Positions 6,623 through 13,830 of a DNA stretch of 20,128 bases are shown piece by piece. Within the stretch, counting starts at the first letter, position 1. The number at the start of each line of letters is the position of its first letter. The notes under the pieces are model-generated. The model was not told where the DNA came from, did no database searches, and saw nothing but the letters and a program-made list of their open reading frames with translations. A program made the position numbers and the translations under genes. This DNA comes from Gammaproteobacteria bacterium (GTDB taxonomy: Bacteria > Pseudomonadota > Gammaproteobacteria > HK1): positions 1-20,128 of the forward strand of contig JAJECB010000197.1 of NCBI GenBank assembly GCA_022822245.1, read 5' to 3'.

Positions 6623-7915
6623 TCAGCCGAACATGTCGTCGGAGATGGCCGAGTACCAGCCGAGCGACTCCTCGTAGGTCGCCTTGCGGAGCTCCGCGCT
6701 CTCCCCGGTCTTGGAGATGAACCCGTCGGTCTTCGCGATCTTCTCGTCGGTCGCCTCGTAGGAAGCGCCCACCTTGACCCCGTCGTCGGTGCCGATGAGC
6801 GACCAGCAGGTGTTGGAGAAACGGGCCGGAAACACCTTCGAGCCGGTGAGCGCCCCGCGCACCGCCATCGCGCAGACCTTCGCCTGGCTGTTGGCGGAGA
6901 AGCCCGACTTCGGCATGTCCCCTTGCAGCGAGGCGTCGCCGAGCACGTGGATGTCCTCGTCCGCGCGGCTCTGCATGGTGCGCGGCACCACCGGCGCCCA
7001 GCCGGAGTCGTCGGTGACGCCGGCAAGCGCCGCGATGCGCCCCGCCTGCTGGGCGGGGATGACGTTGCACACGTCCACCTTCATCGCCTCGCCGTCGACC
7101 ACCACCTCCATCGAGTCGGGCCGCACCTCGACCCGGTCGCCGCCGAAGTCGGGGCCGATCCGCTCGATCATGCCGGGGTAGTGGCGCTGCCAGCCGTCCT
7201 CGAACAGCCCCTGCTTGGAGAACTTCTCCTTGGGGTCGACGATCAGAATCTTCGCCGACGGATTGGTCCGCTTCAGCACGTGGGCCACCATCGAGATCCG
7301 CTCGTAGGGCCCGGGCGGGCAGCGGAACGGGTTCGGCGGCGCGACCATGCAGTAGACGCCCCCTTCCGGCATGGCCCCAATCTGCGCATTGAGGAGCTGG
7401 GTCTGGGAGCCCGCCTTGTAGGCGTGCGGCATGCGGTTCTGTTGCGAGAGGTCCCATCCGGGCACCGACCCCGGACGGAAGTCGATGCCGGGCGACAGGA
7501 CGAGGCGGTCATAGGAGAGGCTGCCTCCGCCCGCGAGCCCCACCGTCCGCGCGTCCCGGTCGACGGAGATCGCCCAGTCGTGCACGACGTTGATCCCGTG
7601 ATTCGCGGCAAGGTCGCCGTAGCCGTGTCCGATCGAGGCGAAGTCGCGGAAGCCGCCGATGTAGAGGTTCGAGAAGAAGCACGAGTAGTAGGCGCGGGTC
7701 GGCTCGACGAGGGTCACGTCCACCGCGCCCTTGGAGTCCTTCGCGATGTAGCGGGCCGCGGTGGCTCCGCCCGCGCCGCCCCCCACCACCACGACGCGTG
7801 GGCGGCCCGTCGCGAGCACGGCCGGTGCCGACAGCGCCGTCGATGCGGCGACCGCGGATGCGGATGCCAGGAACTCGCGCCGGCTGACGGCGCCCTTCAC
7901 ATTGCGCTGTTTCAT
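6623..7915 (-). CDS. fccB: Flavocytochrome c sulfide dehydrogenase, flavoprotein subunit (FccB/SoxF)
   Basis: A 430-residue flavoprotein. A Tat signal peptide (SRREFLA at residues 11-17, then a hydrophobic Ala-rich stretch) shows export folded with cofactor to the periplasm. The dinucleotide motif GGGAGG (45-50) binds FAD. The two cysteines of the FCSD redox disulfide are present: Cys79 in YYSCFF and Cys370 in NTCWSL within the C-terminal FCSD domain. Family role: oxidises sulfide to polysulfide/sulfur and passes electrons to a dihaem cytochrome c. The ATG at 7915 follows GGAGGG with good spacing. It is the last gene of a soxY-soxZ-cytochrome-fccB operon, 16 nt after the cytochrome stop. Its position beside soxYZ also fits the name SoxF. 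Confidence 0.94.
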   Translation of the reverse strand: MKQRNVKGAVSRREFLASASAVAASTALSAPAVLATGRPRVVVVGGGAGGATAARYIAKDSKGAVDVTLVEPTRAYYSCFFSNLYIGGFRDFASIGHGYGDLAANHGINVVHDWAISVDRDARTVGLAGGGSLSYDRLVLSPGIDFRPGSVPGWDLSQQNRMPHAYKAGSQTQLLNAQIGAMPEGGVYCMVAPPNPFRCPPGPYERISMVAHVLKRTNPSAKILIVDPKEKFSKQGLFEDGWQRHYPGMIERIGPDFGGDRVEVRPDSMEVVVDGEAMKVDVCNVIPAQQAGRIAALAGVTDDSGWAPVVPRTMQSRADEDIHVLGDASLQGDMPKSGFSANSQAKVCAMAVRGALTGSKVFPARFSNTCWSLIGTDDGVKVGASYEATDEKIAKTDGFISKTGESAELRKATYEESLGWYSAISDDMFG

Positions 7916-7931
7916 GACCCGTTTCCCTCCA

Positions 7932-8666
7932 TCACGGTTCGATCTCCGCCATCTCGAAATGCGCCGCGAGGGCCGCGATCTCCTCGTCCGACAGGCGCCC
8001 GGCGACGAGCTGCATGGCGGGGTGAGCCCTCTTGCCGTGCTTGTACGCCTGCAAGGCTAGCACGAAGTCGCTGACCGGCCATCCGACGATCGACGGGATC
8101 CCCTCGACGGCCCCGTCCGCCCGGTGGCAGGTGATGCATTCGCCCGCGAGATACGCCCCGTACTCGGGGTCTCCCGGGATGGCGAGGACCCCCGGGTCGA
8201 GGCCGTATTCCTCGGGGGTCGCGGTGGGTTCGGCGGGCGGGAGGCCGGCCCCCCCGCCGGCAAACCCGCGCAGCCAGGCGACGAGATCCGCCCGCTCGTC
8301 CGGCCCCGCCATGCCGGCAAAGCTCATGCGCGTGTGCGGAACGACGGCGCGCGGATTGGCGAGGAACGCATCCAGGGTCGCCGCGGTCCAGACGAGCCCG
8401 CCGGCCCCCGCTTCCTTCATCGCCGGCGAGTAGCGGTAGTGTGGGGACGAGGCGGCCGCCCGGCCGAAGAGATCGTTGAGGTGCGGACCGATTCGATGCT
8501 CCGCGCCGCTCCCCACCTGGTGGCAGCGCTTGCACTCGCGGTAGAGCGCCTTCCCCCGCTCCGCGTCCGCGCTCTCCGCGCCGGTGACGGGGAGGAGGGC
8601 GAAGAGGGCGAGGAGGAGGGAGGCGGCCCGGCCCGCAAGGCCGCGAAACCCGGGACGCCGCCGCAC
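7932..8666 (-). CDS. Periplasmic dihaem cytochrome c, electron acceptor for FccB (FccA/SoxE-like)
   Basis: A 244-residue exported cytochrome with an N-terminal Arg-rich region and hydrophobic signal segment (about 13-30), then two haem domains. Domain 1 (about 33-135) has CKRCH at 45-49 and looks like a class I cytochrome c2, with a Met ligand candidate in RMSFAG (Met114). A proline-rich linker (about 136-165) leads to domain 2, with CITCH at 177-181 and Met candidate Met218 in HPAMQL; this domain resembles the N-terminal haem domain of FccA. Its placement directly before fccB makes it the likely haem subunit of sulfide dehydrogenase. The architecture is not the classical FccA order. The GTG start at 8666 lies 4 nt after the soxZ stop, so translation is probably coupled. 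Function from context: strong; exact subunit name: less certain. Confidence 0.88.
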   Translation of the reverse strand: MRRRPGFRGLAGRAASLLLALFALLPVTGAESADAERGKALYRECKRCHQVGSGAEHRIGPHLNDLFGRAAASSPHYRYSPAMKEAGAGGLVWTAATLDAFLANPRAVVPHTRMSFAGMAGPDERADLVAWLRGFAGGGAGLPPAEPTATPEEYGLDPGVLAIPGDPEYGAYLAGECITCHRADGAVEGIPSIVGWPVSDFVLALQAYKHGKRAHPAMQLVAGRLSDEEIAALAAHFEMAEIEP

Positions 8667-8670
8667 CGGG

Positions 8671-8997
8671 TTAGCCGACGGCGATCTCGCGGCGAAGGCG
8701 GTACACCGAGCCGTCGTCGTCCACCCATTCGAACTCGAGAACGCCCGACCCCGGGACCGCCATCTCGAACTCGATGTAGGGATCGGCCGACACGGCGGGC
8801 TCGAGATCGGCCGAGAGCGCCACCTCGCCGTCGTACCGGGCCACGAAGCGGTTGATGATCCGGCGGGGCACGAGCTTTCCGTCGCGGTCGTGGCGGAGCC
8901 CGGTGTGCATCGGGTGGGTGATCCGGGTCCGGACCCGGAAGGGGACCCCCGCGGCGATCGATTTGGGGAGCCTGATGCGAGGCTTCGGTTCCGCCAC
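8671..8997 (-). CDS. soxZ: Thiosulfate oxidation carrier complex protein SoxZ
   Basis: A 108-residue Ig-like beta-sandwich protein with no signal peptide, as usual for SoxZ, which is exported piggyback on Tat-exported SoxY. SoxZ hallmarks are visible: an N-terminal PRIRLP segment, the loop ITHPMHTGLRHD (about 27-38) followed by PRRIINRF (44-51), and a C-terminal EFEWVDDDG strand (about 88-96). With SoxY it forms the carrier that holds sulfur substrates covalently during oxidation. The GTG at 8997 is the start because no ATG precedes the conserved N-terminus. The gap to soxY is 17 nt. Confidence 0.93.
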   Translation of the reverse strand: MAEPKPRIRLPKSIAAGVPFRVRTRITHPMHTGLRHDRDGKLVPRRIINRFVARYDGEVALSADLEPAVSADPYIEFEMAVPGSGVLEFEWVDDDGSVYRLRREIAVG

Positions 8998-9014
8998 GAT
9001 TCCCGCTCCCCGGC

Positions 9015-9434
9015 CTACCCGCAGCCGCCGACGGTCACCGCAATCTGCCGGACGGCCCTGGCGAAGCTGCCGTCCGCCATCTCGGCCACCGCGATCACGT
9101 TCTGGCTCTCCGCGAGCCGGATGCGGATCGTGGCCGCGGGGGGGGTGAGGGTTCCGAACGCGAAGCGGGCGACCCCGGGGTTCGGGTTCCCGTCGGCGAA
9201 GAGCGCGATGCGCCGGGCGCCTTCGGCCTCGACCCGTATCGGCACCGCGCCGCCGTTGTCGGCGATCTCCGGCGCCTCGATCCGCACCGCGCCGTCGCGC
9301 GGGACCGTGCCCTCCGTGAAGGCCGCGATGGCCTCCGCAACCCCGTTCGCGGCCCGGGGCGCGCCGGCGGGAAGCACCGCCGCGATCGCCGCCGCGCCGC
9401 TCATCCGCAATACGTCCCTGCGTGTCGGAGCCAA
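9015..9434 (-). CDS. soxY: Thiosulfate oxidation carrier protein SoxY
   Basis: A 139-residue Tat-exported protein. TRRDVLRM at residues 4-11 followed by an Ala-rich hydrophobic stretch is a twin-arginine signal. The C-terminus ends VGGCG, with Cys138 on the flexible tail that carries sulfur intermediates in SoxYZ. Classical SoxY often ends GGCGG, so this tail is one glycine shorter. The start is a TTG at 9434: the only later ATG (residue 11) would destroy the Tat motif, and a GGGAGG about 10 nt upstream serves as ribosome site. It is the first gene of the soxYZ-cytochrome-fccB operon. SoxA, SoxX, SoxB and SoxCD are not in the window. Confidence 0.94.
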   Translation of the reverse strand: MAPTRRDVLRMSGAAAIAAVLPAGAPRAANGVAEAIAAFTEGTVPRDGAVRIEAPEIADNGGAVPIRVEAEGARRIALFADGNPNPGVARFAFGTLTPPAATIRIRLAESQNVIAVAEMADGSFARAVRQIAVTVGGCG

Positions 9435-9468
9435 GGTGGGGTGGCCTCCCGCCCGTCGGAGGACGGGG

Positions 9469-9498
9469 AATATGGCGCCGCGCGCCGTCGCCCGTCAA
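9469..9498 (-). promoter_or_regulatory. soxY operon promoter
   Basis: On the minus strand TTGACG (9498-9493, 5/6 to consensus) is followed after 18 nt by CATATT (9474-9469, 4/6). Transcription would start near 9461, giving a leader of about 27 nt that includes the GGGAGG ribosome site before the TTG at 9434. The AT-rich -10 stands out in otherwise GC-rich sequence. Confidence 0.55.
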
Positions 9499-9502
9499 GC
9501 CG

Positions 9503-9527
9503 TCTTGCGGGTCCCGCTTCCGCAAGA
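9503..9527. promoter_or_regulatory. Dyad operator candidate upstream of the soxY promoter
   Basis: TCTTGCGG (9503-9510) is perfectly inverted as CCGCAAGA (9520-9527) across 9 nt, so half-site centres are 17 nt apart. It ends 5 nt upstream of the soxY -35 box, about -42 to -66 from the predicted start, a typical position for an activator dimer. The regulator is not in the window. Confidence 0.5.
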
Positions 9528-9628
9528 ACGGGGTCGGAGAGGGAATCTTGGCGTCGGAGCGGAGGACCTGCCCGGGTCACCGGCGGCGGGCGAGGCGGGG
9601 AACCCGGTTCGACCCCGGATTCGGGCGG

Positions 9629-9657
9629 TTGCGCCGGGGGCCGCGCGGCGGTAGCCT
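9629..9657 (+). promoter_or_regulatory. Weak promoter candidate for the HAAT transporter operon
   Basis: TTGCGC (9629-9634), a 17-nt spacer, then TAGCCT (9652-9657). Each box matches consensus at only about half its positions, but the spacing is ideal and no better rightward candidate was found between 9528 and 9829. Confidence 0.3.
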
Positions 9658-9829
9658 GCCCCCACCGCGCGGCGGGGAGCAAGGCGGGCCGTCGCGGCGG
9701 GAGTTGCCGCGCCGGCGAGCGCGCCGCCCGGATCGTCCGAGGAAGGGCCGCGCCCGCCGCTCGCGTGCCGCGAGACGACATTGGCGCAGGAATGCGCGCC
9801 GCCCGATCAACAACAGGGGAGATTTCGGC

Positions 9830-10996
9830 ATGAGACACGTACTGGCAGTCGTAGCGGGCGTGATCGCGCTCGCCGGGGCAAGCGCGCAGGCGGAGATCCG
9901 CCTCGGGGTGCTCTACCCCATCGCCGGCACCGGAGCGGTGTACGGGGTGCCCGCGATGTTCGGACACGACCTCGCGGTCGACGAGATCAACGCGGCGGGC
10001 GGGGTCCTCGGGCAGCCGCTCGCGACCTTCAAGCGCGACACGAAGCTCAAGCCCGCCGCGGCCGCCGCCGCAGCCAAGGAGCTCATCACCAAGGACGGGG
10101 TGAACGTCCTCATCGGGGGGCTGAGCTCCGCCGTCGGCCTCGCCATCTCCGAGGTGGCCCGGCAGGAGAAGGTGGTCTACATCGCCACCATCCCGAAGAC
10201 CATCCAGATGACCACCACCAAGCTCCACGACCACGTCTTCCGCACCGCCTCGCACACCGACTTCGAGGGGGACGCGATGGCCCAGATCGTGGCCCAGCTC
10301 GGCATCGAGAAGCTGTGCGACATCCAGCTCGACTACGCCTACGGCCACGACCTCGGGGCGGGGATCGTGCGGGGTCTCGCGCGCCACGCGCCGGACGTCG
10401 AGCTCGTCATCGAGCTCCGGCCGAAGCTCGGGGCGACCGACTACAACGCGTTCATCTCGCAGATCCTCGGCGCCGAATGCGACGGGATCACGAGCGGGCT
10501 CTGGGGCTCGCACTTCGTCAACTTCGCGCAGCAGGCGAAGCCGTTCGGGCTCTTCGAGCGGGCGAAGTACATCTCGGGCGGCGAGATCGCGAGCCACGAG
10601 ATCGCGGGCCAGATGGGCGAGGACTATCCGGACAACGTCTGGAGCAACACCTACGAGCTGTGGTACGACCACCACGACCCGTCGCACGTCGAGTTCCAGA
10701 AAGCGGTGGCCGAGAAGGCCGACACCAACGAGACCGCGATGTGGCCGGTGCTTGCCTACATCGGGGTCAAGTTCTACGCGGCGGCCGCGGAGAAGGCGGG
10801 CTCGATCGAGTCCGACGCGATCGCGGAGGCCCTCAAGGGGCTCAGCATCGACACCCCGGTCGGGCCGCGCACGATCAACCCCGACGACCACCAGGCCGAT
10901 ACCGGGCAGTTCTGGGGGCCGATGGTGAAGAAGGAAGGGGTCGACTACCGGGTGATGGACCCCATCACCTACATCCCGGCCGTGATCGCGGAATAG
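9830..10996 (+). CDS. HAAT-family ABC transporter substrate-binding protein (LivJ/LivK-like)
   Basis: A 388-residue periplasmic binding protein of the hydrophobic/branched-chain amino acid (HAAT) group. A Sec signal peptide (MRHVLAVVAG onward, likely cleaved after AQA at residue 21) is followed by EIRLGVLYPIAGTGAVYG, the usual first strand and ligand loop of the type I periplasmic fold. DEINAAGGVLGQP (about 46-58) is a family hallmark. There is no lipobox, so it is soluble. The ATG at 9830 follows AGGGGAGA. It heads an operon with matching permeases and ATPases. The homologous group also includes binders of amides, urea and aromatic compounds, so leucine/isoleucine/valine should not be assumed. 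A strong hairpin separates it from livH. Confidence 0.9.
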   Translation: MRHVLAVVAGVIALAGASAQAEIRLGVLYPIAGTGAVYGVPAMFGHDLAVDEINAAGGVLGQPLATFKRDTKLKPAAAAAAAKELITKDGVNVLIGGLSSAVGLAISEVARQEKVVYIATIPKTIQMTTTKLHDHVFRTASHTDFEGDAMAQIVAQLGIEKLCDIQLDYAYGHDLGAGIVRGLARHAPDVELVIELRPKLGATDYNAFISQILGAECDGITSGLWGSHFVNFAQQAKPFGLFERAKYISGGEIASHEIAGQMGEDYPDNVWSNTYELWYDHHDPSHVEFQKAVAEKADTNETAMWPVLAYIGVKFYAAAAEKAGSIESDAIAEALKGLSIDTPVGPRTINPDDHQADTGQFWGPMVKKEGVDYRVMDPITYIPAVIAE

Positions 10997-11015
10997 CCGG
11001 ACCAGCCAGCGGCGG

Positions 11016-11059
11016 AAGCCCGCACCGGCGCCTCGGGCGACGGGGGCCGGTGCGGGTTT
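11016..11059 (+). terminator. Intrinsic terminator/attenuator after the binding-protein gene
   Basis: A perfect 11-bp GC stem, CCCGCACCGGC (11019-11029) with GCCGGTGCGGG (11046-11056), extends by AAG pairing with TTT to 14 pairs and is followed by TTTCGTT. It lies 20 nt after the stop at 10996 and before livH at 11125. Partial termination here would make more binding protein than membrane subunits, a common arrangement in ABC operons. Confidence 0.85.
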
Positions 11060-11124
11060 CGTTCTGATCCTCTCCTGCTCCCGACTCCTCCCCCGCTCCG
11101 AATCCCCGGAAGGGACGCCCGATA

Positions 11125-12069
11125 GTGGAAGCACTGGTCACGTTCGCGCGCGACACGCTCGGGAACCCGGGGCTCGCGACCCTGCTCGGTTCGCCTTCGT
11201 TCGCAGCCATCCAGGTGCTCAATTCCGTCTCGCAGGGGATGAACCTGTTCATCATCGCCTCGGGGCTCTCCCTCATCTTCGGGGTGCTCCGGGTCATCAA
11301 CTTCGCCCACGGCGCGTTCTACATGTTCGGGGCCTACATCCTCTACTCGGTGGCCGAATCGTACGGGCTCGGATTCTGGACCGGGGTGGTGGGGGCGGCG
11401 GCCGGGCTCGCGGTCATGGCGATCGTCATCGAGCGCGGGCTCTTCCGGTTCATCTACGACAAGGAGCACCTGATGCAGTTGCTCCTCACCTTCGCGGTGG
11501 TCCTCATCATGACCGATCTCGCGAAGATGATCTGGGGGACGGACCAGTACAGCGTCTCCTATCCGGACGGGTTCGGGGGAGCGGTCAACCTCGGGATCAC
11601 CTTCTATCCGACCTACCGCCTGCTCCTCATCGTCGTCGGACCGATCATCCTCGTCGGGCTCATGCTCTTCACTGCCCGCACGAGGTGGGGGCGTCTCACC
11701 CGGGCCGCCACCCAGGACCGCGAGATGCTGGGGGCGCTCGGGGTCAACGTGCCGGTCATCTACACCGGGGTCTTCCTCCTCGGCTCGGCGCTCGCCGGGA
11801 TCGGCGGGGCGCTCGCGGCGCCCTTCAACAGCCCCACCCCCGGCATGGACGCCATCATCATCGTCGACTGCTTCGTCATCGTGATCGTCGGGGGGCTCGG
11901 CAGCATCGTCGGGAGCTTCGTGGGGGCGCTCATCTACGGGCTCGTGTTCAATTTCGGCTCGGTGATCGTCCCGAACTGGCAGGACGTCTTCCCGTTCCTC
12001 ATCCTGCTCGCGGTCCTTCTCTGGCGGCCGTGGGGCCTCTTCGGCCGGCCCGAGGGCGAGGGAGCGTAG
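11125..12069 (+). CDS. livH: HAAT ABC transporter permease, LivH type
   Basis: A 314-residue inner-membrane permease with about eight hydrophobic segments. The LivH signature around TM2-TM3 is clear: LIFGVLRVINFAHG then FYMFGAY (residues 50-71). The cytoplasmic coupling region (TRAATQDREMLGALGVN, about residues 193-209) interacts with the ATPases. The N-terminus carries about 30 extra residues before the first membrane segment. The GTG at 11125 follows GGAAGGGA. It pairs with LivM as the heterodimeric channel. It is separated from the binding-protein gene by the terminator-like hairpin and from livM by 13 nt. Confidence 0.92.
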   Translation: MEALVTFARDTLGNPGLATLLGSPSFAAIQVLNSVSQGMNLFIIASGLSLIFGVLRVINFAHGAFYMFGAYILYSVAESYGLGFWTGVVGAAAGLAVMAIVIERGLFRFIYDKEHLMQLLLTFAVVLIMTDLAKMIWGTDQYSVSYPDGFGGAVNLGITFYPTYRLLLIVVGPIILVGLMLFTARTRWGRLTRAATQDREMLGALGVNVPVIYTGVFLLGSALAGIGGALAAPFNSPTPGMDAIIIVDCFVIVIVGGLGSIVGSFVGALIYGLVFNFGSVIVPNWQDVFPFLILLAVLLWRPWGLFGRPEGEGA

Positions 12070-12082
12070 GAGGCCGCAGGGG

Positions 12083-13063
12083 GTGGCGGTGGAACGCGCA
12101 GGGTCGCCTCCGGTGGACCCGCCCCAGGTGCTGCCGTGGCCGGTCGCGATCGCGTGCGCGGCGGTGGTGCTCGCGCTCCTTGCGGTGCCGCTTCTCGATT
12201 CGCGCTACCTCATCGATCTCTTCACCGAGATCATGATCTACGCCCTCTTCGCGCTCAGCCTCAACGTGCTCATCGGCTTCTCCGGCAACGTCTCGTTCGG
12301 GCACGCCGCGTACTTCGCGATCGGGGGCTACACCTGCGCGATCCTCCTCACCACCTACGAGTGGGCCTTCGCGCCGGCGTTCGCCGCCGCGGTGATTGCA
12401 TCGGCGCTCGCGGCCGCCTTCGTCGCGTGGTTCTGCGTGCGCCTCACCGACATCTACTTCGCGATGCTGACCCTCGCGTTCGCGATGGTGGTGTGGGGAG
12501 TCGCGTTCAAGTGGCGGAGCGTGACGGGCGGCGACGACGGGTTCGTCGGGGTGGCGGTGCCGGCGATGCTCGACTCCAGGGTCCCGTTCTACTACTTCAC
12601 CCTGGTGGTCACCGGCGCGTCCGCGGCCCTCCTGTGGCTCATCTGCCACTCCGCGTTCGGGCGGTGCCTCGTCGCGGTGCGCGAGAACCGGATCCGGGCC
12701 GGGTTCGTCGGCATCAACACCCGCCTCATGCGGTGGTGGGCGTTCGTGGTGGCGGGGACCTTCGCGGGCATCGCGGGGGCCATCTTCGGCATGTTCCACC
12801 GCGGCATGTACATCGAGTCGGCGTTCTGGACCGAGTCCGCGACGGTGCTCATCATGACCCTGCTCGGCGGCATCTACTCGTTCTTCGGGCCGGCCATCGG
12901 GGCGGCGACCCTCTTCGTGCTCGAGCGCCTCACCAACGAGTACACCGAGTACTGGCCGATGGTGCTCGGCCTCATCCTGGTGGCGATCCTGCTCTTCCTG
13001 CCGGACGGCCTCGCGGGCCTCGCCCGCAAGCTCGCCTCCCTGCGCGCGCGCGGCGGCGACTGA
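12083..13063 (+). CDS. livM: HAAT ABC transporter permease, LivM type
   Basis: A 326-residue membrane permease, the second channel subunit. After a short hydrophilic N-terminus (about 20 residues) come hydrophobic segments including ALSLNVLIGFSGNVSFGHA and YFAIGGY (57-83), the LivM hallmark. The coupling helix region (AVRENRIRAGFVGIN) lies around residue 205. The GTG at 12083 is preceded by AGGAGG at 12068-12073, which overlaps the livH stop region; another GTG two codons later is possible. The C-terminus ends in a short basic tail. It is cotranscribed with livH and livG, with 17 nt to the latter. Confidence 0.92.
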   Translation: MAVERAGSPPVDPPQVLPWPVAIACAAVVLALLAVPLLDSRYLIDLFTEIMIYALFALSLNVLIGFSGNVSFGHAAYFAIGGYTCAILLTTYEWAFAPAFAAAVIASALAAAFVAWFCVRLTDIYFAMLTLAFAMVVWGVAFKWRSVTGGDDGFVGVAVPAMLDSRVPFYYFTLVVTGASAALLWLICHSAFGRCLVAVRENRIRAGFVGINTRLMRWWAFVVAGTFAGIAGAIFGMFHRGMYIESAFWTESATVLIMTLLGGIYSFFGPAIGAATLFVLERLTNEYTEYWPMVLGLILVAILLFLPDGLAGLARKLASLRARGGD

Positions 13064-13080
13064 CTGAACGGGCCGGGACG

Positions 13081-13830
13081 ATGCTTCGCACCGTCGACCT
13101 CTTCAAGCACTTCGGGGGGTTCGTCGCCATCGACGGGGTGGACTTCGAGCTCGAGGAGGGCGAGAAGCACGCGATCATCGGCCCGAACGGGGCGGGCAAG
13201 ACGACGTTCTTCCACCTCATCACCGGGCACCTCCGGCCGGACCGGGGCCGGGTCGAGTACGGGGGACGCGAGCTGACCGGGCTGCCGCCCCACCGCATCG
13301 TCAAGGCGGGGCTCGCGCGCTCGTTCCAGCGGGTCAACGTGTATCCGCGCATGAGCGTGTTCGAGAACGTGCAGGTGGCCCTGATGGCCCGGGACGACCG
13401 GCACTTCACGATGTTCCGGATCGGGGCGCGCTTCAACCGCGCCGAGACGCTGGAGCTGCTCGCCCTCGTCGGGCTCGCGGAGGAGGCGGAGGAGCAGGCG
13501 GGGGAGCTCGCCTACGGCAAGCAGAAGCAGCTCGAGCTCGCGATCGCCCTCGCCGAGCGGCCGCGGGTGCTCCTCCTCGACGAGCCGACCGCGGGCATGT
13601 CGCCGAGCGAGACGGAGGAGGCGATCCGGCTCATCCACGAGATCGCGGACGCGCGCGGCCTCACCCTGCTCTTCACCGAGCACGACATGACGGTGGTGTT
13701 CGGCATCGCGGACCGAATCACCGTGCTCCACAACGGCGGCGTCATCGCTTCCGGGGAGCCGGAGGCGGTGCGCGGCGATCCCCAGGTGCGGAGCGTGTAT
13801 CTCGGGGAGGGGGGCGATGGCGCAGCTTGA
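13081..13830 (+). CDS. livG: HAAT ABC transporter ATP-binding protein, LivG type
   Basis: A 249-residue ABC ATPase. Walker A GPNGAGKTT is at residues 34-42, Q-loop Gln83 in SFQRVNVYP, and Walker B LLLDEP at 164-169 followed by TAGMSP. The H-loop His is residue 201 in FTEHDM. The signature is LAYGKQKQLELA (143-154), the LivG-type variant of LSGGQ. It energises LivHM together with LivF. The C-terminal AVRGDPQVRSVYLGE is the usual LivG ending. The last 14 nt overlap the start of livF, indicating coupled translation. Confidence 0.94.
   Translation: MLRTVDLFKHFGGFVAIDGVDFELEEGEKHAIIGPNGAGKTTFFHLITGHLRPDRGRVEYGGRELTGLPPHRIVKAGLARSFQRVNVYPRMSVFENVQVALMARDDRHFTMFRIGARFNRAETLELLALVGLAEEAEEQAGELAYGKQKQLELAIALAERPRVLLLDEPTAGMSPSETEEAIRLIHEIADARGLTLLFTEHDMTVVFGIADRITVLHNGGVIASGEPEAVRGDPQVRSVYLGEGGDGAA

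Larger units (their letters stand above)
9435..9829. other. 395-nt divergent control region between soxY and the ABC-transporter operon
   Basis: No gene is supported here. It holds the soxY promoter (9469-9498), a 25-nt dyad directly upstream of it (9503-9527), a GGGGTCGGAG stretch at about 9530-9539 reminiscent of the palindrome at 6546, an 11-bp direct repeat CCGCGCGGCGG at 9641-9651 and 9665-9675, a weak rightward promoter candidate (9629-9657), and a leader of about 170 nt before the binding-protein gene. Confidence 0.6.

Noticed and set aside
5124..7457. A 777-codon open frame on the minus strand overlapping the DUF4276 gene, transporter and fccB
   Set aside because: An artefact of high GC; it overlaps fccB in another frame and contains no recognisable domain.
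5471..8074. An 867-codon open frame on the plus strand crossing the transporter gene and fccB
   Set aside because: It shifts frame inside the transporter, runs antisense through fccB, and has low-complexity Arg/Gly/Ala-rich composition; both overlapped genes have clear motifs.
9641..9675. Direct repeat CCGCGCGGCGG, two copies 24 nt apart, considered as tandem regulator sites
   Set aside because: The motif is simple GC-rich sequence and overlaps a weak promoter candidate; not distinctive enough to claim as a site.
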